The notes beneath the pieces were generated by a model. That model did no database searches. It had not been told where the DNA came from and was given only the letters and a program-made list of their open reading frames with translations. From the NCBI GenBank assembly GCA_015711725.1, contig JACVIX010000007.1, positions 1-46,930 of the forward strand: a stretch of 46,930 bases of DNA, read 5' to 3'. This document shows positions 23,167 through 31,973 of this stretch, piece by piece. The position numbers and the translations under genes are program-made. The stretch's first letter is position 1. Every line of letters begins with the position of its first letter. This DNA is from Candidatus Geothermincola primus. GTDB taxonomy: Bacteria; Actinomycetota; Geothermincolia; Geothermincolales; Geothermincolaceae.

Positions 23167-25725
23167 TTATGTCTCCTCTGGCTTTCTCCCCCTGATCACC
23201 ACCTTGAATACCTCGAACCATAAAACGCTGAAACACCCAGCGGAAATACAGATAGACAGATCCACCAAAGGAAGAGGGGCAAATCTAAAAATATCGCGTA
23301 CTGGGGGGAGAACGAGAGCAATCCCTAGAATCACCAGGGTGCCAAAGAATATCCACCAGAGAGTGGAGTTGGGAGAGCCAAGGGTCTCCCGGATGGTGCT
23401 TTCTCTGGAGCGATTGGTAAGTATGAGAGCGAGGTTTGCCACTACCAGCGTGGTGAAAGTCAAGATCCTCACCTCATTCTCCGCTAGGCCTCGAATCAGC
23501 GAGATCGCGTATACGCCCCCCACGACGATTAAGACTATCAACCCCTGGAGCAGGCTCATCAACACGTTCCTCTTGCTGAACATGGAATCCTTGCTCCCGC
23601 GCGGTGGTCTTCTCATCACATTCTTTTCCTCCGGTTCCGCCTCAAAAGCCAGGGAACAGGAGGGATCGATGATGATCTCCAGAAAAGCGATGAGAAGGGG
23701 CGAGAAAATTAATGGAAGCTTGAATAACACGGGGAGGAGAGATAGCCCCGCGATGGGCACATGCACCGCTATAACATAGGATATTGCCTTTCTTAGATTG
23801 TCATATATCCTCCTTCCCATCCGCACCGCCTTCACAATAGAGGAAAAATCGTCATCTAAAAGGACTAGTGAGGCAGCCTCTCGCGCTACGTCTGTCCCCC
23901 TAAGCCCCATGGCGATGCCAATATCGGCGGCTTTCAAGGCGGGGGCGTCGTTTACCCCATCTCCGGTCATAGCCACGATCTCTCCGCTCTCCTTCAATGC
24001 TTTCACAATACGTAACTTTTGTTCAGGAACTACCCGCGCGAAAATGTTAACCGACCCGATACGTTCTTTTAATTCCTGATCGCTCATTTGATCCATCTCC
24101 AAACCAGTGATGAAATCATGGGGATAAGGCAAGGATATACTTCTGGCCACGTTTTGGGCGGTTCCGGGATAGTCCCCGGTAATCATCACCACTCTGATGC
24201 CTGCCTGTTGACATTCCCTGACGGATTCCTCAACGGAAGGGCGGACTGGATCTTCCAAGCCCACCAGTCCCAGGAACTTAAAAGCGAAGGTATGTTGATC
24301 CCTGGGCAAGTCCACCATGTGAAAGGAAGCCCTGGCCACACCCAAAACCCGCATACCCTCCGCTGCCAACCTCTCCACTTGCCTGGAAAGCTCCTCCAAT
24401 TGATCTCTATCAAAATGACATAGGTCAGCGATGGCTTCCGGTGCCCCTTTAGCGGCGATGACATAATCTTGTCCATCGGGAGACCTCCACACGAAAGAGA
24501 GAGCCATGAGCTCGGGGGAGAGGGGATATTCTCTCTCCAGAATCCAATCGCGATGGAGGTGTTCGGTATTGTCCAGGGTCATCTTGCCAAGTTCGTTTAT
24601 AGCTTTCTCAACCGGATCCACAGGATCCCGCTGGCTAGCAAGCACGCTGAACTCCACCAGCTCATGAAATCTCTCCGGAAGAGAGCTTCCCTGGAAACGG
24701 TCGAAATAATAGGATTCATTGTCAGCCACAATTTCCTTTACCGACATACGGTTAAGAGTAAGGGTGCCGGTCTTATCCACGCAGAGTACCGTGGCGGAGC
24801 CCAAAGTCTCAATCGCGGGCACGGTGCGGGTCAACACCTGGTTTTTTGACAAGCGCCACGCCCCTAGGGTGAGGAAGACGGTAAGCACCACGGGGAGCTC
24901 CTCGGGCACCATGGCCATGGCCATGGTAATTCCCACCAAAAGGCCTTCCACCCAGTGGTGCCTGGTCATTCCATAGACCACCACCACCAAGATAAATAGA
25001 GCCATACCTATGAGGGAGATTCCCAGAACTGCCCTCCTGGTCTCCCTCTGCAATGGAGTTGTCCCCGGCTTGATCTCCTGAAGAACTTTTCCAAGCCTCC
25101 CCATCTCGGTTTGGCTTCCTACCGCACACACTTCGGCAAGTCCATGTCCCTTCACCACCAGCGTACCCGCGAAGATGGAGGGCTGGCTGTCTCCACCCGG
25201 TGCACCCATTTTCAATCGTTCTTCACATGGTATTTTATGCACCGGAACCGATTCCCCAGTAAGAAGGGACTCGTCCACCATCAGGTTAGAACAGGCAATC
25301 ACCGAAGCGTCGGCGGGAACGCGATCTCCCTCGCCAAGCACCAAGATATCGCCGCGTACCACCTCAATGCCTGCTATGCGCCGCTTTTGACCGTCCCGGA
25401 TGACCAGAGCTCTAGGACTGGAGAGATTGCGCAGAGCGCCCAATGCCTTTTCTGTCCTGCGTTCCTGAATGAAAGTGATGACCATGATAAGAAGGACAAA
25501 ACTGAGGAGGGCAAGCGCTTCCCTGGTCTCGCCTAGCAGCAGATAGACTCCTCCAGCGAATACCAGGAGAAGGAACATGGGTTCTCTGAATATATCATAA
25601 GCTATCTTAAAAACGTTCCGTTTCTTTCTGGATGAGATATCATTGGGGCCCTCTTCCTTCAGCCTACGGGCTGCCTCCTCACTGCTCAACCCGGCTACCG
25701 CGCCTATCTCCCAATCCTCATCCAT
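23167..25725 (-). CDS. P-type (P2-like) cation-transporting ATPase
   Basis: An 852-residue pump with the complete core: N-terminal cation ATPase domain (GLSSEEAARRLKEEGPND), actuator TGES at 156-159, PEEL in M4 (274-277), phosphorylation motif DKTGTLT with Asp317, the nucleotide domain KGAPEAI and the hinge TGDGVNDAP. C-terminal membrane segments follow. The M4 PEEL resembles Ca2+/Na+-type P2 pumps, but M6 reads FLEIIIDPSCSLAFE instead of the Ca-ATPase NLVTDG pattern, so the ion is uncertain. The gene overlaps the end of the glycerate kinase gene by eight bases, and the ribosome binding site is weak, consistent with translational coupling. Confidence 0.93.
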   Translation of the reverse strand: MDEDWEIGAVAGLSSEEAARRLKEEGPNDISSRKKRNVFKIAYDIFREPMFLLLVFAGGVYLLLGETREALALLSFVLLIMVITFIQERRTEKALGALRNLSSPRALVIRDGQKRRIAGIEVVRGDILVLGEGDRVPADASVIACSNLMVDESLLTGESVPVHKIPCEERLKMGAPGGDSQPSIFAGTLVVKGHGLAEVCAVGSQTEMGRLGKVLQEIKPGTTPLQRETRRAVLGISLIGMALFILVVVVYGMTRHHWVEGLLVGITMAMAMVPEELPVVLTVFLTLGAWRLSKNQVLTRTVPAIETLGSATVLCVDKTGTLTLNRMSVKEIVADNESYYFDRFQGSSLPERFHELVEFSVLASQRDPVDPVEKAINELGKMTLDNTEHLHRDWILEREYPLSPELMALSFVWRSPDGQDYVIAAKGAPEAIADLCHFDRDQLEELSRQVERLAAEGMRVLGVARASFHMVDLPRDQHTFAFKFLGLVGLEDPVRPSVEESVRECQQAGIRVVMITGDYPGTAQNVARSISLPYPHDFITGLEMDQMSDQELKERIGSVNIFARVVPEQKLRIVKALKESGEIVAMTGDGVNDAPALKAADIGIAMGLRGTDVAREAASLVLLDDDFSSIVKAVRMGRRIYDNLRKAISYVIAVHVPIAGLSLLPVLFKLPLIFSPLLIAFLEIIIDPSCSLAFEAEPEEKNVMRRPPRGSKDSMFSKRNVLMSLLQGLIVLIVVGGVYAISLIRGLAENEVRILTFTTLVVANLALILTNRSRESTIRETLGSPNSTLWWIFFGTLVILGIALVLPPVRDIFRFAPLPLVDLSICISAGCFSVLWFEVFKVVIRGRKPEET

Positions 25726-26908
25726 GATCTTGCTCGCGAAAACCCATTCCTATCCTAAGCAATCTCCCCAAGTTCTCCGCCGCGAAGCGCAGGTATCTCT
25801 CGCCTCCAGTAAGCGCCTCCTTGAGATTCATTGGGGCAGGCGTAATGGAAATAAACGCGGTATATCCATGTGCCTCTAAAACTTCGATTTCTCTCTCCAG
25901 GCTGGCGTCTGTTATCTCCTCAATGTCACCGGCAAGAATTACTAAAGGGATACCTCTATCCTTAGCTTTTCTTGCCACTCCGGAGACCGTCTTGCCATAA
26001 GTGGTCTGGACATCCAACTTTCCTTCACCCGTGATGATCAAATCGCAACCATCCATTTTCTCCTCAAAGCGCAGCGCTTCCATCACCACTTCTACTCCGG
26101 GAGTTATTTTGGCTTGAAGAAAGGCGATAAGTCCAAAACCCAGACCTCCCGCAGCCCCAGCTCCGGGGATATCCGAAAACCCTTTCCCCACCATACCCTC
26201 AACTACCCTGGCATAATTAGCCATCCCTTTGTCCAGGTAATCAAGCTCTCGGGGGGTCGCCCCTTTCTGGGCACCAAAGACGCGGGCAGCCCCCTCCGGT
26301 CCCAGCAATGGGTTGGAGACGTCACTTGCCACGACAAAAGTGGACTCGCAAACCCGGGGATCCATTTCGCTGAGGTCGATGGCCCTCACCTTACCCAGCG
26401 ATCCCCCGCAGGGTGGCAGCTCTCTCCCCGCGTCGTCCAAGAATCGAGCCCCCAATGCGGAAGCCATGCCCATGCCCCCATCATTAGTGGCGCTTCCCCC
26501 GATGGCCACGATGAAATCCCGGAAACCATCTTCCAGAGCCGTCCGGATTAATTCGCCCGTCCCATAAGTGGAAGTAAGTAGAGGGTTCCGCTCTTCTGGA
26601 AGGAGCAGGGAAAGACCGGATGCCGCAGCCATCTCTATCACTGCCGTCTTTTCCTTTCCCAGGATAACGTAGTATGAGCGTATAATCCTCCCCAAGGGAT
26701 CTGAGACCATCACCTCTTTCTTTCTGCCATCTGTAGCCTCCAGAAGAACCTCAGCTGTGCCCTCCCCGCCATCCGCCATAGGAAGGGAAATCACTTCCGC
26801 GTTGGGAAGTGAGGAGGATATTCCTTGGGCAATGATTTGGGCCGCTTTAGATGAACTAAGGCAGTCTTTAAATTTATCGGGGCAGACAAGAATTTTTATC
26901 TTATGCAT
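25718..26908 (-). CDS. Glycerate 2-kinase, GlxK/GarK family
   Basis: A 396-residue kinase, the family's usual length. Hallmarks: KILVCPDKFKDCLSSSKAA at the N-terminus, LPMADGGEGTAEVL, STYGTGELI, IAIGGSATNDGG-like VAIGGSATNDGGMGMASALG, FVVASDVSNPLLGPEGAARVFGAQKGA and ITGEGKLDVQTTYGKTV. It phosphorylates glycerate to 2-phosphoglycerate with ATP, linking glyoxylate or serine-derived carbon to glycolysis. GGAG sits unusually close before the ATG (about two bases). Its last codons overlap the P-type ATPase start. No other glycerate or glyoxylate genes are in the window. Confidence 0.94.
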   Translation of the reverse strand: MHKIKILVCPDKFKDCLSSSKAAQIIAQGISSSLPNAEVISLPMADGGEGTAEVLLEATDGRKKEVMVSDPLGRIIRSYYVILGKEKTAVIEMAAASGLSLLLPEERNPLLTSTYGTGELIRTALEDGFRDFIVAIGGSATNDGGMGMASALGARFLDDAGRELPPCGGSLGKVRAIDLSEMDPRVCESTFVVASDVSNPLLGPEGAARVFGAQKGATPRELDYLDKGMANYARVVEGMVGKGFSDIPGAGAAGGLGFGLIAFLQAKITPGVEVVMEALRFEEKMDGCDLIITGEGKLDVQTTYGKTVSGVARKAKDRGIPLVILAGDIEEITDASLEREIEVLEAHGYTAFISITPAPMNLKEALTGGERYLRFAAENLGRLLRIGMGFREQDHG

Positions 26909-27167
26909 TTCTCCAACGAAGTATAATTATTTTTTGAATATATTTAGGCGCTCCTCACGAATTAACCTGGAGGCAAATGCTTTAATTTACGTTTAATTTA
27001 TATCGGCCTCAATCAACCTATACACTTCAATCCTTTTACAAGGAAAAAGCCGCGGTTCCAAGATTCCCAGCAAATCCCTCTTTTGAATGAATTTTATTGA
27101 TCTTCATCCGCCCACATTTCTGTTACGCCAGAAATCATCCATGAATCGGCATTTGTGACCTTCGGCT

Positions 27168-28034
27168 CTATTTGCTACACTGACAACCCAGTGAGCTATT
27201 TCCTGATTCCTTATGGATAAGGGCTTGATCCATGGATAACCTCTCCTCTTCTTTATACTGGGAGAGCCGTTTTTCCAGCAGGTTCCAGTCCACCTCCCTG
27301 CCATCAAACTCCGGTCCGTCCACGCAGGCGAAACGAGTCTTACCGCCCACCTCTACCCTGCATGTCCCACACATCCCGGTGCCATCCAACATGATTGAGT
27401 TGAGGCTCACCCGCACGGGAAGGTTAAAAGGTTTGGCCACCGCCGAGGCGAATTTCATCATCACCGCGGGACCGATGGCTAGAACTAGATCGATCCCGCC
27501 TCGCTTCAGTTCATTCTCCATGGCCCAAGTAACCAGGCCCTTCTGTCCCTTGCTGCCATCGTCGGTCATCACCACCAGGCGATGGGAAACAGCAGCCATC
27601 TCTTCCTCCAGAATGAGCAACGATGCCTGGCGCGCCCCGATAATGCTGATTATCTCGTTTCCCACTTCCTTCAAAGCCCGGCAGATGGGATAGATAGCGG
27701 CGATGCCCACTCCACCTCCCACACATAGAACTCTACCATAACGTTCTATCTCCGACGGCCTGCCCAAAGGACCTACCAAATCAAGCACTGCGTCTTCCTG
27801 TCCCAGACCGCTGAGTTTAAAAGTGGATCTTCCCACCACCTGAAATACTAGATAGATCCAGCCATCTTCAGCCGACCAGTCGCAAAGGGTAAGGGGGAAT
27901 CTTTCCCCACGTTCATCGATGCGTAAAATGACGAACTGACCTGGCTGGGCTTCGCGGGCCACCTGAGTTGCCTGCAGGCGAATGGAGAAGACACTATCCG
28001 ACAGTTGTTCTTTTTCCAACACCGGGAAGGTCAT
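27168..28034 (-). CDS. NfnA/SudB-like FAD/NAD(P)-binding [2Fe-2S] reductase subunit
   Basis: A 288-residue flavoprotein of the dihydroorotate dehydrogenase electron-transfer (PyrK/NfnA) type. The FAD-binding barrel is about 1-98 (PGQFVILRIDERGERFPLTL), the NAD(P)-binding Rossmann half about 99-200 (VLCVGGGVGIAAIYPICRAL). The iron-sulphur segment has Asp217 and Cys222, Cys225, Cys237 (LDGTGMCGTCRV...FACVDGPEFDG), the Asp-plus-three-Cys pattern known for NfnA. NfnA normally works with NfnB in electron-bifurcating NADH-dependent ferredoxin:NADP+ reduction; no NfnB gene follows. Its ATG overlaps the cooC stop (ATGA) with AAGGAGG in front, so it is coupled to CooC. It may serve a CODH-linked electron chain (inference). 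Confidence 0.9.
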   Translation of the reverse strand: MTFPVLEKEQLSDSVFSIRLQATQVAREAQPGQFVILRIDERGERFPLTLCDWSAEDGWIYLVFQVVGRSTFKLSGLGQEDAVLDLVGPLGRPSEIERYGRVLCVGGGVGIAAIYPICRALKEVGNEIISIIGARQASLLILEEEMAAVSHRLVVMTDDGSKGQKGLVTWAMENELKRGGIDLVLAIGPAVMMKFASAVAKPFNLPVRVSLNSIMLDGTGMCGTCRVEVGGKTRFACVDGPEFDGREVDWNLLEKRLSQYKEEERLSMDQALIHKESGNSSLGCQCSK

Positions 28035-28819
28035 CTTTCCTCCTTGCTCAACTCCTCCCTGAGACGATCCCTGATGTGGCGAATCTCCTCCACGAAATTT
28101 TCATCCGCGTCATAGGGGCTTATTCCCTTCAAGTCCGCTTCCCGCAATTTTAAGCTGTAGGAGATACTCCCAAGCAGAGGGAAACCGTCCAGGCCGCTCT
28201 CTAGTATCTTTATCTCCTGAGGATTTTCCACTTTATTGATAACCACATAGAGGCGGGGGATTTTCAGGTCGGTGGCCAATTTCCTGATAGTCTGCGCCGT
28301 CTGAACGCTTCTTTGACCAGGCTCGATCACGATGATCATGGCATCCACTGATTCAGCGGTACCTCGACCCAGGTGTTCTATGCCCGCCTCCATATCCAGG
28401 ATAACCACATCATCCCGGGCGAAGAGCATATGTTGTAACAATGCCTTTAAAAGAACCGACTCGGGGCAGACGCACCCTCCTCCTCCCTTCTTCACCGTAC
28501 CCATAACCAGTAGCTTTACTCCTTTGTGGTCCACGGAAAGCTCTTCGGGAAGGTCGTCTACCTTGGGATTCATCTTAAAGAAGGTGCCGAAGGTTCCCGG
28601 CTGGGAACCGGTGCGCTCCGCCACCAGTTCCTTCATGTCCGCGATGGGAACCACGGAAACCATCTTCTCCGCCGGTATGCCCAAACTGGAAGCCAGGTTG
28701 GCGTCGGGATCCGCGTCCACTGCCAAGACCTTGTGGCCCTCATCGGCGAAGAGGCGCGCCAATCCGCCCGCCAAGGTGGTTTTTCCCACTCCTCCCTTTC
28801 CGGTAATGGCTATCTTCAA
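28031..28819 (-). CDS. cooC: CooC-type nickel-insertion ATPase for CO dehydrogenase
   Basis: A MinD-superfamily P-loop ATPase. The start is probably TTG at 28819, seven bases after GGAGG (262 residues); the GTG at 28828 overlaps the ribosome binding site. The deviant Walker A GKGGVGKTT is followed by VLAVDADPDANLASSLG and the CooC-specific nickel-binding CxC in GGCVCPE. DVVILDMEAGIEHLGRG is the Walker B/switch region and LYVVINKV the base-recognition strand. CooC uses ATP to insert Ni into the C-cluster of CODH. No CODH or acetyl-CoA synthase gene is visible in this window, so its client lies elsewhere. Coupled to the NfnA-like gene by a four-base overlap. Confidence 0.92.
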   Translation of the reverse strand: MKIAITGKGGVGKTTLAGGLARLFADEGHKVLAVDADPDANLASSLGIPAEKMVSVVPIADMKELVAERTGSQPGTFGTFFKMNPKVDDLPEELSVDHKGVKLLVMGTVKKGGGGCVCPESVLLKALLQHMLFARDDVVILDMEAGIEHLGRGTAESVDAMIIVIEPGQRSVQTAQTIRKLATDLKIPRLYVVINKVENPQEIKILESGLDGFPLLGSISYSLKLREADLKGISPYDADENFVEEIRHIRDRLREELSKEER

Positions 28820-28828
28820 AAAATACAC

Positions 28829-29250
28829 CTCCGAACTCTACTTATCATTGTCTCTTTCCAGATCCACCCATTCACATTATTTTAACCTATCGGGAACTGG
28901 GCAACCAGAAGAAACATTAGCCTTTATCGTTGGCGGAAAAGAAAATTTTTCACTATATAGAAATGCGCAAGGGACTGGAAATTCATCGTCATCGCAGCCG
29001 AAGCATGACCTAGAGCCACGCTTGTAGATGTCATTTGTTTTACATATTTTACAGAACTCGCTAACTTCCTAAATCAACGCATCCACGGAATTCTCTCTTC
29101 TAGTTCTCTACTTATAGCCCAACACGCTGTTGGAGAAAAATATAAAATTCTTAGAAAAACAACAGATAAGCTGCTTGACCTGAAGCCTTGTCATATAATC
29201 ATAGGTAACTTATAGTCTATCCGATTCATGCGATTAAGGGGGTATATGTT
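28829..29250. other. Divergent intergenic between cooC and oxidoreductase
   Basis: About 420 bases. Near the oxidoreductase a TTGACC (29175-29180) and a perfect TATAAT (29194-29199) occur but are only 13 bases apart, so they are unlikely to act together. TTTTACATATTTTACAG near 29039 resembles half of the window's palindrome motif. No gene seen. Confidence 0.4.
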
Positions 29251-30492
29251 TTGAATTACGTAATCATAGGAAACGGTGGCGCGGGGGTGCGCGCCGCCGA
29301 GACCATCAGAAACCGGGATCGAGAAGGGAAAATCACCATTATCGATAGGGAATCCCATCGTTGCTACTATCGCATGATGCTACCGGATTACATCAGCGGC
29401 TGGAAAAGCCGGGATTCCATCTATGTTGTCCCTGAAGATTTTTACGAAAAGAATGGTATCGACTTCATGTCTTCCATCGTGGTTCAGGAGGTGAATCCGG
29501 ATAAAAGACAGGTGCTCCTCCAAGACGGAAAGGTTTTAGATTACGACCGGCTGCTAATCGCCTCCGGCGCCCGCCCAAGAATTCTAAACATTCCAGGAAT
29601 AGGCAGCTCGGGCGTGGTGACTTTGAGGACCCTGGATCAAGCCGAGGAAATCATCGCACTCGGATCTCAGGCGAAGGAAGGTGTGGTGCTGGGGGGTGGA
29701 CTTTTAGGGGTGGAATTGGCCAGGGCTTTTAACGAAATGGGTTTAAAGACCAGATACTTAATTAGAGAGAACCGCTTCTGGCCGCAGATGCTGGATAAGG
29801 TGGGATCGTCCATCGTGGAGAGGAAGCTGGAAGAGAAGGGAATCGAGATATTGAAGGAAGAGGTCATCGAGGAGATCGAGGAAAATCAGGGGAAGGTGAA
29901 AGGAGTAATAACCTCTCAAGGAAGGTACCTGGAGGCTCAATTGGTGGGATTAGCCGTGGGTATAGTGCTGAACATCGAATTTCTCGAGGGCAGCGGCATC
30001 AGCACCGATTCCGGGATACTGGTTAATCAGAGGTTAGAGAGCAATTTGGAAGGAATCTATGCGGCCGGTGATGTGGCTCAGGCTTATGATTTGGTCCACG
30101 GTGAACACCGCGTCAACACCAGTTGGATGAACGCCCAGAGACAGGGAACTATAGCGGGAATCAACATGTCGGGAGGGGAGGAAATTCTCGAAGGTTCCAT
30201 TCCCTTTAACCTCATCAATATATATGGCATACCCGTAGTGTGCATGGGACTGGATCTGCCTAGTGGAGAAGGTTACGAGGTACTCACTGGTGATTATCCC
30301 CGAGGTAATCTATACAAGAAGTACGTCTTGAAAGACGACCTATTGGTGGGAGCCACCCTCATCGGGGATATCCGAGAGGCAAGGATTCTGGAAAAAATGA
30401 TTATCAATAAGGCGTCACTTGGAAGTCACAAGAACCGGCTCTTTGAAGACGACTTCGATTTAGAGGAGGCTGCAAGAGAACTCCTGGGGTAA
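29251..30492 (+). CDS. FAD-dependent pyridine nucleotide-disulphide oxidoreductase
   Basis: A 413-residue protein starting with TTG at 29251; AAGGGGG lies eight bases before and the only nearby ATG is followed by a stop. It has the N-terminal FAD fold YVIIGNGGAGVRAAE, then LLIASGARPR, the NAD(P) fold VVLGGGLLGVELARAF near 146-161, and the second FAD motif IYAAGDVAQ near 270. A C-terminal dimerisation domain follows. No redox-active CxxxxC is present in the first 60 residues, so it belongs to the NADH oxidase/rubredoxin reductase/nitrite reductase-type group, not to disulphide reductases. Such proteins are common beside CODH genes; here cooC and an NfnA-like gene lie divergently upstream. Electron acceptor unknown. 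Confidence 0.9.
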   Translation: MNYVIIGNGGAGVRAAETIRNRDREGKITIIDRESHRCYYRMMLPDYISGWKSRDSIYVVPEDFYEKNGIDFMSSIVVQEVNPDKRQVLLQDGKVLDYDRLLIASGARPRILNIPGIGSSGVVTLRTLDQAEEIIALGSQAKEGVVLGGGLLGVELARAFNEMGLKTRYLIRENRFWPQMLDKVGSSIVERKLEEKGIEILKEEVIEEIEENQGKVKGVITSQGRYLEAQLVGLAVGIVLNIEFLEGSGISTDSGILVNQRLESNLEGIYAAGDVAQAYDLVHGEHRVNTSWMNAQRQGTIAGINMSGGEEILEGSIPFNLINIYGIPVVCMGLDLPSGEGYEVLTGDYPRGNLYKKYVLKDDLLVGATLIGDIREARILEKMIINKASLGSHKNRLFEDDFDLEEAARELLG

Positions 30493-30508
30493 ATCATTTG
30501 AGTCTGGA

Positions 30509-30712
30509 TCAATCTTTTTCTTGCCACATCTTAACTAGAGAGCCGATTATCCTATATCTAGAAGTTTGGGATAACAAGTGAGCCGTGGTCCTCCGATCGC
30601 TGAATGGATTTCGCCATGGGAGGCCCACCTCCTTCCCCTGATTTTCCTCGCTCAAAACAGAAGAAGAGCGATCCTCCCCTGAAGTAAACGGCTTATCGAG
30701 TATCCCTTTCAT
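30509..30712 (-). CDS. Possible small hypothetical protein
   Basis: A 67-codon ORF from an ATG at 30712, with AGAGGTG six bases in front, ending at 30509 and filling most of the spacer. The product is charged and hydrophilic (starts MKGILDKPFTSGED, ends KMWQEKD), with no recognised domain. It is not a shadow of another gene. The oxidoreductase ends 17 bases from its stop. Could be chance. Confidence 0.25.
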   Translation of the reverse strand: MKGILDKPFTSGEDRSSSVLSEENQGKEVGLPWRNPFSDRRTTAHLLSQTSRYRIIGSLVKMWQEKD

Positions 30713-30783
30713 TTTTTTCACCTCTTTTTGCCTTCGGAAGTTTGCATGGAAGTTATTGTCCCTTTATTGTCCTTAGTTTGATA

Positions 30784-30789
30784 TATAAT
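30784..30789 (+). promoter_or_regulatory. Perfect -10 element upstream of GNAT gene
   Basis: TATAAT 27 bases before the ATG at 30816. No good -35 at 16-18 bases, so a regulated or extended -10 promoter is possible. Confidence 0.3.
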
Positions 30790-30815
30790 TAGCTTGTTTA
30801 AGAAAGGTTGCGAGC

Positions 30816-31700
30816 ATGTTTTCAAAAAGAAAGGGAGAAATTCGAATACTGAGCCCGTGGGAAGAGAGCGCCGCCCGCATATTGCTGGAGGAGGATCCCA
30901 TTAAGAATATCTGGCTCATTTACTGTATTAAGAAGTACGGGCTTTTAAATCTTGGCCTTCCCGAACATGGCACTTTCTATGGATACTTCAAACATGACAG
31001 CTTATCCAGCATTCTTTACTGCAATAACCTCGGGTTCTGGAGATTTCACGCGGGGGATGTGGAGGAAACAGTCTCCCTTATCAGGCAGGCCCGAAGCGAC
31101 GGCCAACCCCTGGCATCCATAACCGGCGATCCCATGGTTATCGATCAAATCATCTTGGAGAAAAGATCGAACCTAAACGTGGGCATCGTGGAATATGAGG
31201 TGATATTGAAATTACAATATGAAGATTATGTCCCATACCCTGTCGAAAACGCACGCATCGCCGAGGAGAGGGATATAGACGATATGGTGGAGCTGGAAAT
31301 CGGTTTGCAAATGCACCTTCTAGGAAGATCCGCGGACAGGGAGTTTCTTCGCCAACACATTCTGCAATTGGTAAAAAGCGGCCGCGCGGCGGTTTACTCA
31401 GTTGGTTCACGCGTCGTTTCCAAGGCGGAATTCGAGGTTGAGATTGAGGGGCTCTCCCAGATGAGCGGAGTTTTCACTCAACCAGAGTACCGAAATCAGG
31501 GGTATGCTTTGGCCACCTGCTCCCTTCTATGCAGCTTAGCCTTCGAGGAAAATAGGATGGTCTGCCTGGAAACCCAAAGGTATAATCGGCAGGCCCTCTC
31601 TTTGTATAAAAAATTGGGGTTCCGCAGGCACTCCTATACCACCATATTAAGGTTGAACGGAATCCAAAAAGCCAATCCGCCGCACGATCTCGTGAAATGA
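30816..31700 (+). CDS. GNAT family N-acetyltransferase with N-terminal DUF4081-like domain
   Basis: A 294-residue protein with AAAGG before the ATG. The C-terminal half (about 145-285) is a GNAT fold: ARIAEERDIDDMVELE, the acetyl-CoA loop SGVFTQPEYRNQGYALATCSLLC (quoted in part: Q/R-x-x-G-x-A/G), and ETQRYNRQALSLYKKLGFRRHS. The N-terminal half resembles the degenerate GNAT-like domain seen in actinobacterial DUF4081-GNAT proteins. It would transfer an acyl group from CoA to an amine; the substrate is unknown. It ends in front of a strong AT-rich inverted repeat at 31717-31742. Confidence 0.85.
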   Translation: MFSKRKGEIRILSPWEESAARILLEEDPIKNIWLIYCIKKYGLLNLGLPEHGTFYGYFKHDSLSSILYCNNLGFWRFHAGDVEETVSLIRQARSDGQPLASITGDPMVIDQIILEKRSNLNVGIVEYEVILKLQYEDYVPYPVENARIAEERDIDDMVELEIGLQMHLLGRSADREFLRQHILQLVKSGRAAVYSVGSRVVSKAEFEVEIEGLSQMSGVFTQPEYRNQGYALATCSLLCSLAFEENRMVCLETQRYNRQALSLYKKLGFRRHSYTTILRLNGIQKANPPHDLVK

Positions 31701-31716
31701 TAAAACTAACGCAAAT

Positions 31717-31742
31717 AATTATTTACGTTATGTTAAATAATT
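31717..31742. repeat. AT-rich inverted repeat after GNAT gene
   Basis: Nine-base perfect arms AATTATTTA / TAAATAATT around CGTTATGT. It begins 17 bases after the GNAT stop and contains TTACGTTATGTTAA, a relative of the window's TTAC-N5-GTAA motif with one extra base. Confidence 0.5.
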
Positions 31743-31973
31743 AAAACTCGTGGTTTCCCCATATCGGCGCAAGGGCGTTGACCATTCATAGTCAGAAGTT
31801 AAAGCTACGCAATGTTGTTTCATATGTCGCTAATCATCGTGGGTCGCATCCTCCTCTTCACTCAAAAAAGCGATAATTCCACTGTTCGTTTTTTAAAGGA
31901 AAGCATCGGTCAATCGTCCTAAACCCCCGAGAGAAAAATCGATGAGGATCAAAACTTTAAATTGATCTGGCTA

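Larger units (their letters stand above)
30493..30815. other. Spacer between oxidoreductase and GNAT genes
   Basis: Holds a possible small minus-strand ORF (30509-30712), a perfect -10 TATAAT (30784-30789) for the GNAT gene, and the direct repeat TATTGTCC twice (about 30754-30772). No clear terminator after the oxidoreductase. Confidence 0.4.

Noticed and set aside
29171-29199. TTGACC and TATAAT before the oxidoreductase as a promoter.
   Set aside because: The spacer is 13 bases, too short for a standard sigma-70 promoter.
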